Shown here piece after piece: positions 1-9,557 of a stretch of DNA of 54,807 nucleotides. Positions within the stretch are counted from its first letter, which is position 1, and each line of letters starts with the position of its first letter. The translations under genes were made by a program, and so were the position numbers. The notes beneath the pieces were generated by a model, which saw nothing but the letters and a program-made list of their open reading frames with translations, did not search any database and was not told the DNA's origin. Source of the DNA: Nemertoderma westbladi (Eukaryota; Xenacoelomorpha; Nemertodermatida; Nemertodermatidae). The stretch lies in the NCBI GenBank assembly GCA_032718475.1, contig JAUCBJ010007807.1, positions 1 to 54,807 on the forward strand, given 5' to 3'.

Positions 1-1
1 C

Positions 2-1573
2 GGCGCAAATCATCATATCTTGTTGCACACGGAATTCGAACGAAACAGCCCGAGTCAGGTAAGTGAGTCCGAACTACATGTCCAATTCAGTGATGTGAAC
101 GACACTGATCAATCTGAGATGGAAGGATTCTATACGGACGAGTTCTCCGACCAAAACGAATCCTGTTACCTAATAAACACCACCGCAGTGTATCGAGCAC
201 TCGTACATGAGAAAGACACAGACAGCGACCTTACCTTAACTACTTCCGATCAACAACCACCTTGGAAAGAGACATCCTCCAATGTAGGGATCCGAGAGTT
301 TCCTGTGGTGCAGGTAAGGGTCCACGGACCTCAGAAGAGCTATATAGTGAACGCCCTCCTGGACTCCGGTAGCACAGGAACATTCATCGATAGGGAACTA
401 GCCGAAGTCATCTTTGCTGGACAACCCAAGTTCCGAACCAAGCTAAACCTGTCAGGGATCATGCAGGTTTGGAATTCTACTGTAGCTGCCGACTATTATA
501 TAGGTGAGTTGTCCACCCCCCAGGACGAACTAGGAGAACATAGCATCAGGTCAGTGAAAATGGTGGCTATAAAGAACTTCGCTACTACTCAAGCAGACCT
601 TTATAATTGGGACGAGGATGAGAGCATCCAACATCTTAACATACCTCGATTCCAGACTGATTATCCTGGAGTGCAAATACTCATCGGCCAAAACGCGCAT
701 GAGGCGCTGGAGACATTAGAGAAACGACCTGCTCAACCGCAGCCACTACAGACCTATGCGGTAAGAACTAGAGTAGGTTGGTACCTTACTGGACCTTCCC
801 GTAGAACGCTCAGGGAAAGACTGCTTCAAGATCGCGTCTGCCAGGTGAGTGAATGGGAAGATGATACTAGTGAGGGAGACGACCCAACTGAGGGAACACC
901 ACACTCCTCAGATAATGACAATCTTAGCTCCAATGTAGATCAATGGAGATATTGCCCCAAGAAGTTTAATCCAACGGACATCGCTTCCAGAGGAGCGACT
1001 CCTCAAGAACTGACAGATACTATAGACCGGTTAGGTGAACCCGACTTCCTGAGTAAGGAGAATGAATGGCCTCCCCATCTTACTCCGACTGAGATTAGAC
1101 CAGCCAAGGGAGCGGAGAAAGTCGAACCTGAAACCCGGACGGGTGGATCGGAGTTATTTGAACCCGGGATAGATCTGTCGGTATTACATGTTGCCAGGGA
1201 CGACGCCGTGGATCTGGGCCTCCCCTCCGCGAGTGGATCCTTCATGAAGATCAGAGAGAGCGATTGGAGCTCTGGAACATCAGAAGTCTCGCAGAGACTC
1301 TCACCTCTCCTGCAGAGAGCGACGGACCACTATAGCTCCTGGAATCGGCTTTGTGACGCCGTCATATACTTTGAGCGATGTTTCTATCGTCACTATTCCA
1401 GGACGAAGAGGAAACCTGGAATTGTATTCAGGATGCAGCGACTCAATCACCCAGTCGGTCGTTTGTGTTTATCGGAAGGGAATGGAGGACTCTCCGGAAA
1501 CTGTGGAAGGCAAGATTCTCTTCCCACGACCACCTCCCTAATCCTTCAAACATCTAGGGACTCCATAACGTAA
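2..1573 (+). pseudogene. BEL/Pao retrotransposon polyprotein, internally deleted and open at the left edge
   Basis: The frame is open from the window edge to a stop at 1571-1573, so the 5' part lies outside. An aspartic protease motif DSGSTGTFID (D near residue 115 counting from position 20) sits in a region typical of the protease of BEL/Pao elements. After about residue 300 the sequence jumps to WRYCPKKFNPTDIASRG (near residue 308), which normally lies after reverse transcriptase and RNase H and just before the integrase region. The expected RT and RNase H, several hundred residues, are missing. The protein continues through HVARDDAVDLGL and SSWNRLCDAV, typical of the stretch before integrase, then loses similarity. 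What is seen is a protease fused in frame to a post-RNase H segment, most simply an internally deleted, dead copy. No RT YxDD motif is present. Confidence 0.8.
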
Positions 1574-2103
1574 CAACATATGGAGTGGGTGTGTGACTCT
1601 ATTATTTTATATTATTATTATTATTTTTATATTTATGTATGTATTACTATGTAATTTTATTATAATCGTTTTATTTAATTTAGTAGAATATTATTTAGCG
1701 ATTATTTTGTAGAATAGTGCAATATATTCGTGTTTATTATGTACATACTTACTTATATTATATTTAGTGCGACGGCGAAGAAATAATTATTTTTCTCTTT
1801 CCTTACTGTCCGTATTATATTATAAATACGTAACTACAGTAAGATGAAATGTCTGTACTTATTAAAGTACAATAAAGCCACTACTATATTTAGTATTATT
1901 GGTAGGCAGAGTATTAGGAATGCAAAGTTCAGATCCTCGTGTCTCGGCTAAACCAAGCTCTGGGTAGACCTTGGAAACGACTTGCCTCTTCACACTGACA
2001 TTGCTTCGTGCGATATTGCTCTCATACCGTATATTAAATAATACATATAGTAGCGTGATGTCCCTTTAACAGTAGCGTATAACGCAAAATAAATCTGTTA
2101 AAC
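1574..2103. other. AT-rich spacer after the BEL/Pao remnant
   Basis: No gene is seen. The stretch is strongly AT-rich with TAT/TTA runs. An AATAAA at 1871-1876 follows the retroelement ORF and could be the polyadenylation signal of a degenerate LTR or 3' UTR, but no LTR boundary could be fixed. Confidence 0.4.
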
Positions 2104-2405
2104 CCTTTGACCATCTGTAATTCTAGTCGATTAAGATATCGCGGCACCCACCGATATACTTGAAAGACAAATTCTAGAATCAGTGGTTAATGTCCCCAGA
2201 CAAGTTCTGGAATAAATCGGTGCCCATCTCAAATATTAATTAATTAATATTTACAAATCAAATAAGTCAAAATCTGTAAAATTCAGATCCTTCAACAATT
2301 CTAGTCAATTAAGATATCGTAGCATTTACCGATATTCTTAAAGAGACAATTTTCTTAGAATTAAGGATCTTGTGTCCCTAGACATGTTCTAGAATCAAAA
2401 TATGT
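2104..2405. repeat. Diverged direct duplication of about 115 bp, two copies
   Basis: Copy one (about 2114-2230) and copy two (about 2295-2412) share the ordered blocks AATTCTAGTC-ATTAAGATATCG, ACCGATAT, AGACAATT, TCTAGAAT and a final TGTCC-TAGACA-GTTCT segment, about 185 bp apart. They are clearly alignable but substituted, so the duplication is old. No coding potential is seen. Confidence 0.6.
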
Positions 2406-2718
2406 CCATTTAGTTATCAAATAATAAAATTTCAGGGAATAAATTTAAATTCATGTCTTTTAATGAATTTAATAAATTGCCATTTTTACGCAATGTATAA
2501 AGTTCCCAAAATTCCATTAATTAATAGATCAAGGGAGCGGAGATTTATCTTATCATGCGTATGAGTGTGTGAAAGTCTCCCAAACATAGTCAATAGCCGA
2601 TAAAATTCATAAAGTCGTGTATAAAACAGAACATTGACTATTAAAGAATACTATTAAATAACATCCCAGATCTGTATGCATTGGAATTACTCTAATTCTA
2701 CCGCTAGCTTTGCATAAT

Positions 2719-2732
2719 GTCACCATAGCAAC
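2719..2732. promoter_or_regulatory. X-box-like (RFX) palindromic motif
   Basis: GTCACCATAGCAAC fits the RFX X-box pattern of two inverted half sites. It lies about 80 bp upstream of the TATA-like AATAAATAG near 2800. Assigned by sequence match only. Confidence 0.25.
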
Positions 2733-3198
2733 AACCACGCTAGAATTAGAATTGAGTTAAAAGAACAATAGAAAGCTTGTCCCATTGAATAGCATAGGGA
2801 ATAAATAGCGCACTGCTAGTATCCAAGGATACATAATAATACAGTGACATTCTGGAAGGCATTGACTAACGGACAAGTGACCCGAGTGTGTGTAATTTGT
2901 GACAAGTTGTGTGTGTGGTACTTGTGAGTTTATAGGCGAATGTTACTACTAAGGTGTGTTTACAGTAGCTAGTCGCAATCGTAAAAGTAACCTAACTCTC
3001 CAAGGAAAACCTGAAGTACATCTAAGTCTTTGGGACGGACAGTCGAGTGACTTGTGTCGGTTGTCGTTGTCGTTGTGCGGCTACGTCGTTGGCGAAAGTA
3101 CAGCGGCGACGACACATCGGCGCTGAGGATCTCGTACTGTCCGGGGGTTAATTGGAGTAGGCAGCGACGCTCGCTAGCCTGAATATAAACTCCTTATA

Positions 3199-3531
3199 AT
3201 GTGGATAAACTCATATATAGCAGACATGATGGAGTTGATAGCAGATGTTCTTGGTATCGGGGAGCGATATACTCTACTTTTGCAAGCGTTTGTTGATAGC
3301 TTAATACGCGGCGACGTTAGTCCAACTGCTGCGGAGGACGATGGTCGTTATATCGAACCGCCAATGTCCCAAGAGCAGCTCGCGCGCGAGTTGGACTATA
3401 GAAAATTCGCTGCTCGATATACGCAGCGTAATGGTACGTATGTGGTCTTCTTAACTACTGGTCATCCTATCGATTTACACAATACAGACTATGTCGACTA
3501 TATATCCTGCCCAGCGGAGTCGGAACCATAA
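3199..3531 (+). CDS. Unrecognised 110-codon ORF
   Basis: The ORF starts at an ATG and encodes an acidic soluble protein without signal peptide or membrane segment. It contains MSQEQLARELDYRKFAARYT and ends PAESEP. Codon use is mixed and GC is higher than in the flanks, unlike random AT-rich ORFs here. No family is recognised. It could be a small gag-like ORF of the surrounding putative element or chance. Confidence 0.25.
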   Translation: MWINSYIADMMELIADVLGIGERYTLLLQAFVDSLIRGDVSPTAAEDDGRYIEPPMSQEQLARELDYRKFAARYTQRNGTYVVFLTTGHPIDLHNTDYVDYISCPAESEP

Positions 3532-4253
3532 ACTGAAATTCGAATGCGAAAATTCTATGCGAAATCGACTCGAAAGAAAAGACACTTAAGAAACAAATGG
3601 ACGCGGTAACTCCAACGTATATTTGGAATTCTTGATAGAAGCATTGTAACAACAAATAAATATCACCCGCATTTACCCTACCAGACGTGCGTCTTTGGTA
3701 TTATTACGATAAATGCCCTAGACCCAACTAATAAACGGAAAGACATAAACATCCACGTAAACCGAAACTTGTTGACGTATCACCTATGCTCACTCGGCTC
3801 GAACGATCCTGGAGTAAACCTACGATCAGAGTCCCGGAATACTCGGTCAAACCTCCTCATTCCTTAGTTGGACCTCAGACCTGCGATCTTGGTGGTGTCG
3901 CGGATCCTCGCGGACTGTATTCACTGTTCAAAGATCTAGTGCTACCCTAACAATTAATCGGTAACACTCCGACAGTGATTTCTAGCTAGCCGCCCATCTT
4001 ACCTAGCCGGATTGTGACGCGGACACCTAATATCACTATCCAACCGTATGGTCGTCCACGTTTAACGCGATACAACCCCTCATCAAGGGGAAGGAGAGCG
4101 TTGTACTAAACGAGTTAAACGCTATTTTATAAAGATCAAAAAGGAAACCTGCTTTTGTTCAGATAAACGTAAGTTATAACAGTGAGTCCAATCGATAAAC
4201 GAATTGGCCTTATCTCAATTCGATTGGGAAATCCAGAATCTCTAAGAAGTTAT

Positions 4254-4518
4254 CGAACTTGGACGATCCTATTCTCTGCGAGAGTTTTTGGATGAACGTA
4301 TCCAGCTAAGAGCGGAGCAAAATCAGCTCGAGGAGAAGCATATCGAAACGGCAGATACCTCGACCACAATCCTACACCTTCTGATGCAATCATATTGCAC
4401 CCTTCACCCAGGAGTTATGGCCCTCCTAGTAAAGTGGCTCCCCCCAAAGAGAAAAAGACTCTTGCTAGCCTCAAAAAACTGCGTAAACACCGTCTGCGTA
4501 AGAAAGACTAACTGTTTA
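4254..4518 (+). CDS. Unrecognised ORF fragments in two frames
   Basis: One frame gives a charged helical stretch, LDERIQLRAEQNQLEEKHIE (after 4288). The next frame gives a proline/lysine-rich C-terminus ending KKLRKHRLRKKD with a stop at 4516-4518. The hand-over between frames suggests a frameshift in a once-coding sequence. Function and family are unknown. Confidence 0.2.
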
Positions 4519-4641
4519 GAGTATCTTTATGTTTTAGAAACTGTGATTTTTATATTTTATAGACTGAAAATCCCATTTTCTGGGAGCGGTGTAAAAGCCT
4601 TTGCTGAATTGCCCCGTTATTTTTATTATCTTTTACACTAA

Positions 4642-6383
4642 AATACTCTGTAGTTGATTTAATAAGTGTAAGAGACCGTATTATTGCTGTATCGGTGTTT
4701 TTAGAGGATCTAAGACCTATTTCCTCCGTATGTGTACTGTGAAAGGCATATTTTATGATTCTATGGCAATTCGTGACGCAAAAGGGTGATAGCTACTCTT
4801 GAACAGTAGTTACTATGACTACGGTTAACAGCTGACATTCATACGTGTTGATTTCCTTTGTTCTACGGCGTCTCTCAGTTCAGTCAGCCAATTAGAGCGT
4901 TTTTGTGGCTCCTTGTACAGAAAATTTCCGAGAAATGACGCAATGCCTATGTGCAGTGTTTACATTCAGTCCTGAGCCAAAGAAAGAACGGCTTGGAAGT
5001 GTTTTGTGCTTTACTGTTTTTTAGTCTTACACTAGTAGGTTTAATTATAAAGGGCATATATCCTTTAACCTAACGACTACCTAAAGACTCTGATGACTGA
5101 TCATACATGCTGAATGCTGAAACATTGCAAACTCATAACAATCAGTGTTCAGTTGTTGTTTTATACTGCTATTTACTGTCAGTTCTTCATAATATGGTTG
5201 ATGAATTATTATATTTGGAATAACGATAAATAACCCCGAAACCCAATATTCTTGATATACCGAAGGTAAGAGAGAAAGGTTACCAATAACGATTGTGACT
5301 TATGTTGAAGTGGTTTGAAGTGAATCTAATGTTATTTGATAGACCCTACATGAGTCAGCCTGTGTTCCTTTTATATGTGACTAAAATCAGTGAAGATTGG
5401 CAGATTAGTGTGCAGTATTGTGCAGCATTGTGTATGAGTGAGTCTGTTAAAGAAGCAATTCCTAAAGAATGCGCCATATATGTGAATTATAATTAAGCCA
5501 TATCGTTGTGAGTAGTTTAAGTCATAACTCTGTTTATATAGATAAAGCGCCACGTCCTAAAGGAACTGTTAATATTACCGAAGGTGAATAATATTGTCAG
5601 AGATTATATAGTACTGTCAGTCGAATAATACATTAGGCTTACATAGCAATAAAATTAAACCGTCGAACCCAATCTCCCGGGAATCTCCAGCGGGTGAATG
5701 GTCGCGCACGGATTGGTTTCGACTAGTGTAGTGAATCAAATACTTGTCATAGACTAAAAACAGATTTAATATCTAGAAGACATCTTAATTTGGTGGGTTA
5801 AACTGCCAAAGGTCTGAAAGCGCGAACAATACTAGTAGTTACTATGTTAATAATTAATAATAGTTACTGTAAAAATATATTCTATATTATTATCAATACT
5901 TATCCTTCATATTTTCTTGCTATTATGGTGGGCTAATTCATTCAATATACATTAAATTTCACGAATTTATCAATGTAAACAAATAAATATCAACAATTAA
6001 AATTACACTTTAGTTCATGTGAGGGTCAAATTGCTTTTAGTAATTAATTATTATCAATAAATGAAATATATATTAAACTAAAATTTCAACAATATGACTC
6101 CGATTAAGTTTAACCAAATTCAAGATGTTGTTAGGTTCCACGCAGAATTATATCCCACCAAACATATACCAGAAGACATAGACCGTTCATTTTAAATATG
6201 TTGCATGTTTGTTGCCATGAGCAATCCGGAAACCCCAATAACTATACAATAGTAAAAACAAATTTCACAATTCACAACATTTTCGACATAATATTCAAAA
6301 TTTTCAACATAATCATCTACATTGTAAAATGTTGTGACACATCTTAAATGTAAGTGCCCCAAAATGACATTACAATTACAGGT
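4642..6383. other. Intergenic spacer, no gene recognised
   Basis: AT-rich with short ORFs only. The part at 4860-5000 contains CCAAT (CAGCCAATTAGAG), and 5650-5740 is a GC-richer island of unknown nature. Neither can be tied to a gene. Confidence 0.4.
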
Positions 6384-6389
6384 TTTATT
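6384..6389 (-). terminator. Candidate polyadenylation signal for the TRIM-like gene
   Basis: AATAAA on the minus strand, about 365 bp past the stop codon at 6755. It is the nearest canonical signal I saw downstream of that gene. Confidence 0.3.
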
Positions 6390-6754
6390 TATCTTTTATA
6401 AACATCCTGCCAATCAACCAATAAAACACCCAAAACGCCACATACTTGCCATGAAAAAGAATCATATGAAGCCCCGTCTGGAAATTAACATTTTCCAAAA
6501 GTTCTTTACTTTATATAAAAAGAATTAAATAGACCTGCTGTGCCCATTATTACAAAGCAATATTGCAACTCATTGCGAATACCGCTTTACTGACCATGTG
6601 ACACAATCCGCAACTCTGCCATATTATACTCTTTTTTTACATTCGCACTGTTCATTAGGTAGTCGCATCAAAAACCCCGCTTGTAGGCTAAACACACGCA
6701 TAAATAATTAATCTGATACTTGTTGCGATACAGTATGGGTAATGGTAATAAGCG

Positions 6755-7225
6755 CTATTTTCCAGATATGTGACCCAACATATCACGCGACAAAGTAGCA
6801 GCATCTCCCTGGAAACAGCAATACTTGGCGGTGGGTTCCAGAAGTTCAGGCCAAAGTTCGTAATCCCGTAATGTCCGCTCAATGGCATTGATACTCTTTG
6901 ATTGCGTGGTGTCACGGGAGTCTGCATGCTGCAACATATCCTCAATGTCCATGTGGGTGTGTTCGAGGAAGACACGCGAGGTCTCCAGAACGTTCTCCTT
7001 GTCGTGCATGTGGCACTCTCGCAGTTTGGATACTAAGAGATCACGAGAGTTTGAGAGCGCATGGACTGCATTGTTGTAATCCCGCTCCACCTGCAGTAGG
7101 TCTTCACGGGAAACTGTCTCGATCTTCTCTACCGTTGAGTGCACCTCATCGATTAATTGACGGCACTTCACCATCGCGTTTGTAAGCCGACTTCGGGTAT
7201 CTCTTGGAGCAGGTCCGGACTCCAT
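6755..7225 (-). CDS. TRIM-like gene, second exon (coiled-coil region and stop)
   Basis: On the minus strand a good acceptor, TTTCTGTGCAG, precedes ATGGAGTCC at 7225. The frame runs 156 codons to TAG at 6755-6757. The sequence is charged and helical (VKCRQLIDEVHSTVEKIETV, then LQVERDYNNAVHALSNSRDL), as in the coiled coil that follows a B-box in TRIM proteins. Phase 0 matches the phase-0 donor of the exon at 14799-15650, giving a 440-residue protein. No strong donor occurs before the stop, so this is probably the last coding exon. No C-terminal PRY-SPRY, NHL or FN3 domain follows, so the protein ends soon after the coil, with residues including CCFQGDAATLSRDMLGHISGK truncated here to its final HISGK. 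The long intron is full of transposons. Confidence 0.75.
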   Translation of the reverse strand: MESGPAPRDTRSRLTNAMVKCRQLIDEVHSTVEKIETVSREDLLQVERDYNNAVHALSNSRDLLVSKLRECHMHDKENVLETSRVFLEHTHMDIEDMLQHADSRDTTQSKSINAIERTLRDYELWPELLEPTAKYCCFQGDAATLSRDMLGHISGK

Positions 7226-7309
7226 CTGCACAGAAATTGAGAATAAATTATAATTGATTTAATTGAAACAGGGTGGCAGGAAACTGGAGGCAAATCCCAT
7301 CTCTGGAAT

Positions 7310-7475
7310 TAATATATCATCTCAATGTTAAATGATTAATTAAGGGCAAGGAGCAAGATACAGTGGCATGTTATTCTAACCAAATCAATAAACTAAAGTC
7401 AATAGAAAAGGTTACAGTTTTATTCTTGGGAGTAATCAGCTGTTACTTGCGTCGATTTTCTCTGATTTGTAATGT
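7310..7475 (+). repeat. Dispersed repeat, copy A (partner at 34330-34500)
   Basis: This stretch aligns in direct orientation with 34330-34500. Shared blocks include GGCATGTTATTCTAACCAAA, CAATAAAC, GTCAATAGA, GGTTACAGT and TTACTTGCGTCG / TTATTTGCGTCG. It is an unclassified interspersed repeat about 165 bp long, with boundaries approximate. Confidence 0.65.
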
Positions 7476-7917
7476 TAGTTTTAAGGTCTTGGCTCTCGAT
7501 AATAAATATTCCAAAATTAATTGGAATAATATTAATGAAGATTAAATTTCCATAATGTATTATCTTACTAGTAATTCAACATGAAAGTATCAACTGCAGA
7601 TTTAAAGCAAAATTAATAACCTTATCAATACAATTATTCTTATGGTATTAATAATGTCGAACCATCGTCCACACACAGTGTCCATGTACGGTAGAATGGG
7701 GCATTTTGGATTTCTGTTAATTAGCTCTAACCTCATGGATCGCACATAATTCCAGGAAATCGATATCCCCATTGCTTCTCTGTCAAATCTCAAGGGAATA
7801 AAGCTTATGGAATGATCCCCTGACTGGGAGGTTGCTGGTGTACCTGTACGTTTTACAAGCAGCCATTCTGAAGAAGCTTTAATTAGATTTTTATTGATCT
7901 AATATTTAGCTTGCATA

Positions 7918-8382
7918 CACCATATCCTGGAATATAGTGTTATTCTGGTACATGCCCCTCCCAAATTTTTCTATAAATCTTAATGAGATTGCATGAAATT
8001 TGATACAGAGATTGTTACACCTCTCTCCTCTATTTATAAAATAATTTGCATTTATTAAATAGAATAAAATAAATGGCCTACAGCGGAAAGAAAATACATG
8101 CAACATTCGAATGCCCTTATCAATCTCAGCTATTTCCCAACCAAATTCAAGTGAAATATCACTGGAGACATTTTAGGTTGTAGCTAAGGAATAAGAGCGA
8201 AAGTAAAAATTCTGGTTCACCCACTAAGGAGGAGGTGAAATTATATCTGTTTCAAATTTCATGAAATCTTAATAAGATTTCTAGAAAAAAAAATTTTGTT
8301 TTTTTTTTGGGGGGGGGGGGGTAGATGTGTAGGGGGGCAGAGCAAGCACGAGGAAAACGACACTATATTCCAGGATATGGTG
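7918..8382. mobile_element. Foldback (MITE-like) element with long inverted arms
   Basis: The outer ends are a perfect 23-bp inverted repeat. The left end (7918-7940) starts CACCATATCCTGGAATATAG and the right end (8360-8382) is its reverse complement. Inside, 7970-8030 and 8225-8285 form a second, diverged inverted pair around CATGAAATTTGA. Total length is 465 bp with no coding capacity. The right arm has gained a poly-A/poly-G tract near 8287-8322. No clear target site duplication was found, so the superfamily is open. Confidence 0.75.
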
Positions 8383-8489
8383 TCATAAGTTCACGTTCGT
8401 GGGGCCTTCGCGCAGCACGAGACTCAGCTAACCCGAGAAAGGGTTACCCGACAAAGCTGTAATCCGAGTATTCGAAATTTGGTCTAATA

Positions 8490-9110
8490 CTTCGTTAGCT
8501 TGTCTCTACCAGTTCTATTTAAGTAATGATCGTAGGTCACTACTCCAACTTTCAGTTGTATCTGATTGGTTTTATTACAGCTACTTTTATGTTTCTGTGA
8601 ATTCGCCCCCTAGCGGCAGACAGAGGAACTTTAGAAGTCTGTACTTGTTTAGAATTTCTTATTCAGCAATGCTCATGGGTCACTCCTACCAAATTTCAGA
8701 TAAATTTGATGGTTAGTTCTATAAGTACAGCTACTTCTACGTTTACTTCAATTCGCCCCCTTGCGGCAGACAGAGGAACTGTAGAAGTCTGTACTTGTTT
8801 AGAATTTCTTATTCAGCAATGCTCATGGGTCACTCCTACCAAATTTCAGATGAATCTGATGGTTAGTTCTATAAGTACAGCTACTTCTACGTTTCTGTCA
8901 ATTCGCCCCCTAGCAGCAGACAAAGGAACTATAAAAGTTTGTCTTTGTGTAGAATTTCTATTTAAGCAATGCTCATAGGTCACTCCTACCAAATTTCAGA
9001 TGAATCTGATTGTTGGTTCTATTATAAGAACAGCTGCTTCTGCGTATCTGTCAATTCGCCCCATTTAGCGACAGACATATGAACTACAGAAGTCTGTTTC
9101 TTGTAGAATT
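8490..9110. repeat. 150-bp tandem repeat, about 4.5 units
   Basis: The anchor AATTCGCCCC occurs at 8600, 8750, 8900 and 9053, so the unit is 150 bp, then 153 bp. Units carry TAGCGGCAGACAGAGGAACT and CACTCCTACCAAATTTCAGA. The first half unit (8490-8600) and the last are the most diverged, as expected at array edges. An apparent 90-codon ORF here only reflects the repeat. Confidence 0.85.
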
Positions 9111-9190
9111 TCTAAACTTTTGAGACTACATGTGTACCAAGTTTGGTTCCATTTCATCCATGATTGACCGACTTATTGGCGTTCAAACAT
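9110..9190 (+). repeat. Dispersed block shared with 30890-30970
   Basis: ACTACATGTGTACCAAGTTT and flanking AAACTTTTG and ATTTCAT blocks recur in the same orientation at about 30895-30960. It follows the 150-bp array directly and may mark the edge of an unrecognised element. Confidence 0.55.
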
Positions 9191-9194
9191 TTCC

Positions 9195-9400
9195 AACGAC
9201 GACGACAACAATGGCAACGACAACAACAACAACAACAACAACAACGACAACGACAACGACCCCGACAACGAACGACAACAAACGACAATGAAAACGACCC
9301 CGACAACGAATGACAACAAACGACAATGACAACAACAACTACAACAATGGCGATGACAACAGGAACGACAACGACAACGCAATGAAAACGATGACGATGA
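9195..9400. repeat. Degenerate ACAACG/ACA microsatellite
   Basis: A run of AACGAC, ACAACA and CCCCGACAACGA units on the plus strand. It produces a spurious Ser/Cys/Arg/Leu-rich ORF on the minus strand. Confidence 0.85.
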
Positions 9401-9481
9401 CGGACGGCTCACTAATTGTAATGCTATGTTAAGGCTCACCTGGACTTCGTGGCTCCCCCCACACATGGTTCAGCAATCAGC

Positions 9482-9557
9482 ATCATGTAATTTTATATTT
9501 CTTGATTTAGGTACACCCCTTTCAACCACCTCTTCCCCTCCTCTAAAGTTTATTTTC
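9482..9557 (+). repeat. 76-bp target site duplication, left copy
   Basis: Identical over 76 bp to 12708-12783, beginning ATCATGTAATTTTATATTTC and ending AAAGTTTATTTTC. The two copies exactly bracket the LINE at 9558-12707, so they are read as a target site duplication. Confidence 0.9.

Larger units (their letters stand above)
2521..4520 (+). other. Unrecognised region, possibly leader and gag-like part of a retroelement
   Basis: This is less AT-rich than its surroundings. It reads like a promoter (GGGAATAAATAGCGC near 2800), a long leader rich in TTGTCGTTGTCG, a 110-codon ORF at 3199-3531, and fragmented frames down to about 4518. The last of these ends in a basic tail PPKEKKTLASLKKLRKHRLR. 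No RT, protease or integrase motif is visible, so the class is unknown. A host gene broken into exons cannot be excluded, but I found no convincing splice sites. Confidence 0.3.

Noticed and set aside
6688-6975. 95-codon minus-strand ORF overlapping the TRIM exon
   Set aside because: Alternative frame of a supported exon, with no independent evidence.
8706-8978. 90-codon ORF with repeated SSISTATST segments
   Set aside because: Follows exactly the 150-bp tandem repeat, which is a multiple of three.
9173-9466. Ser/Cys/Arg-rich minus-strand ORF
   Set aside because: Translation of the ACAACG microsatellite.
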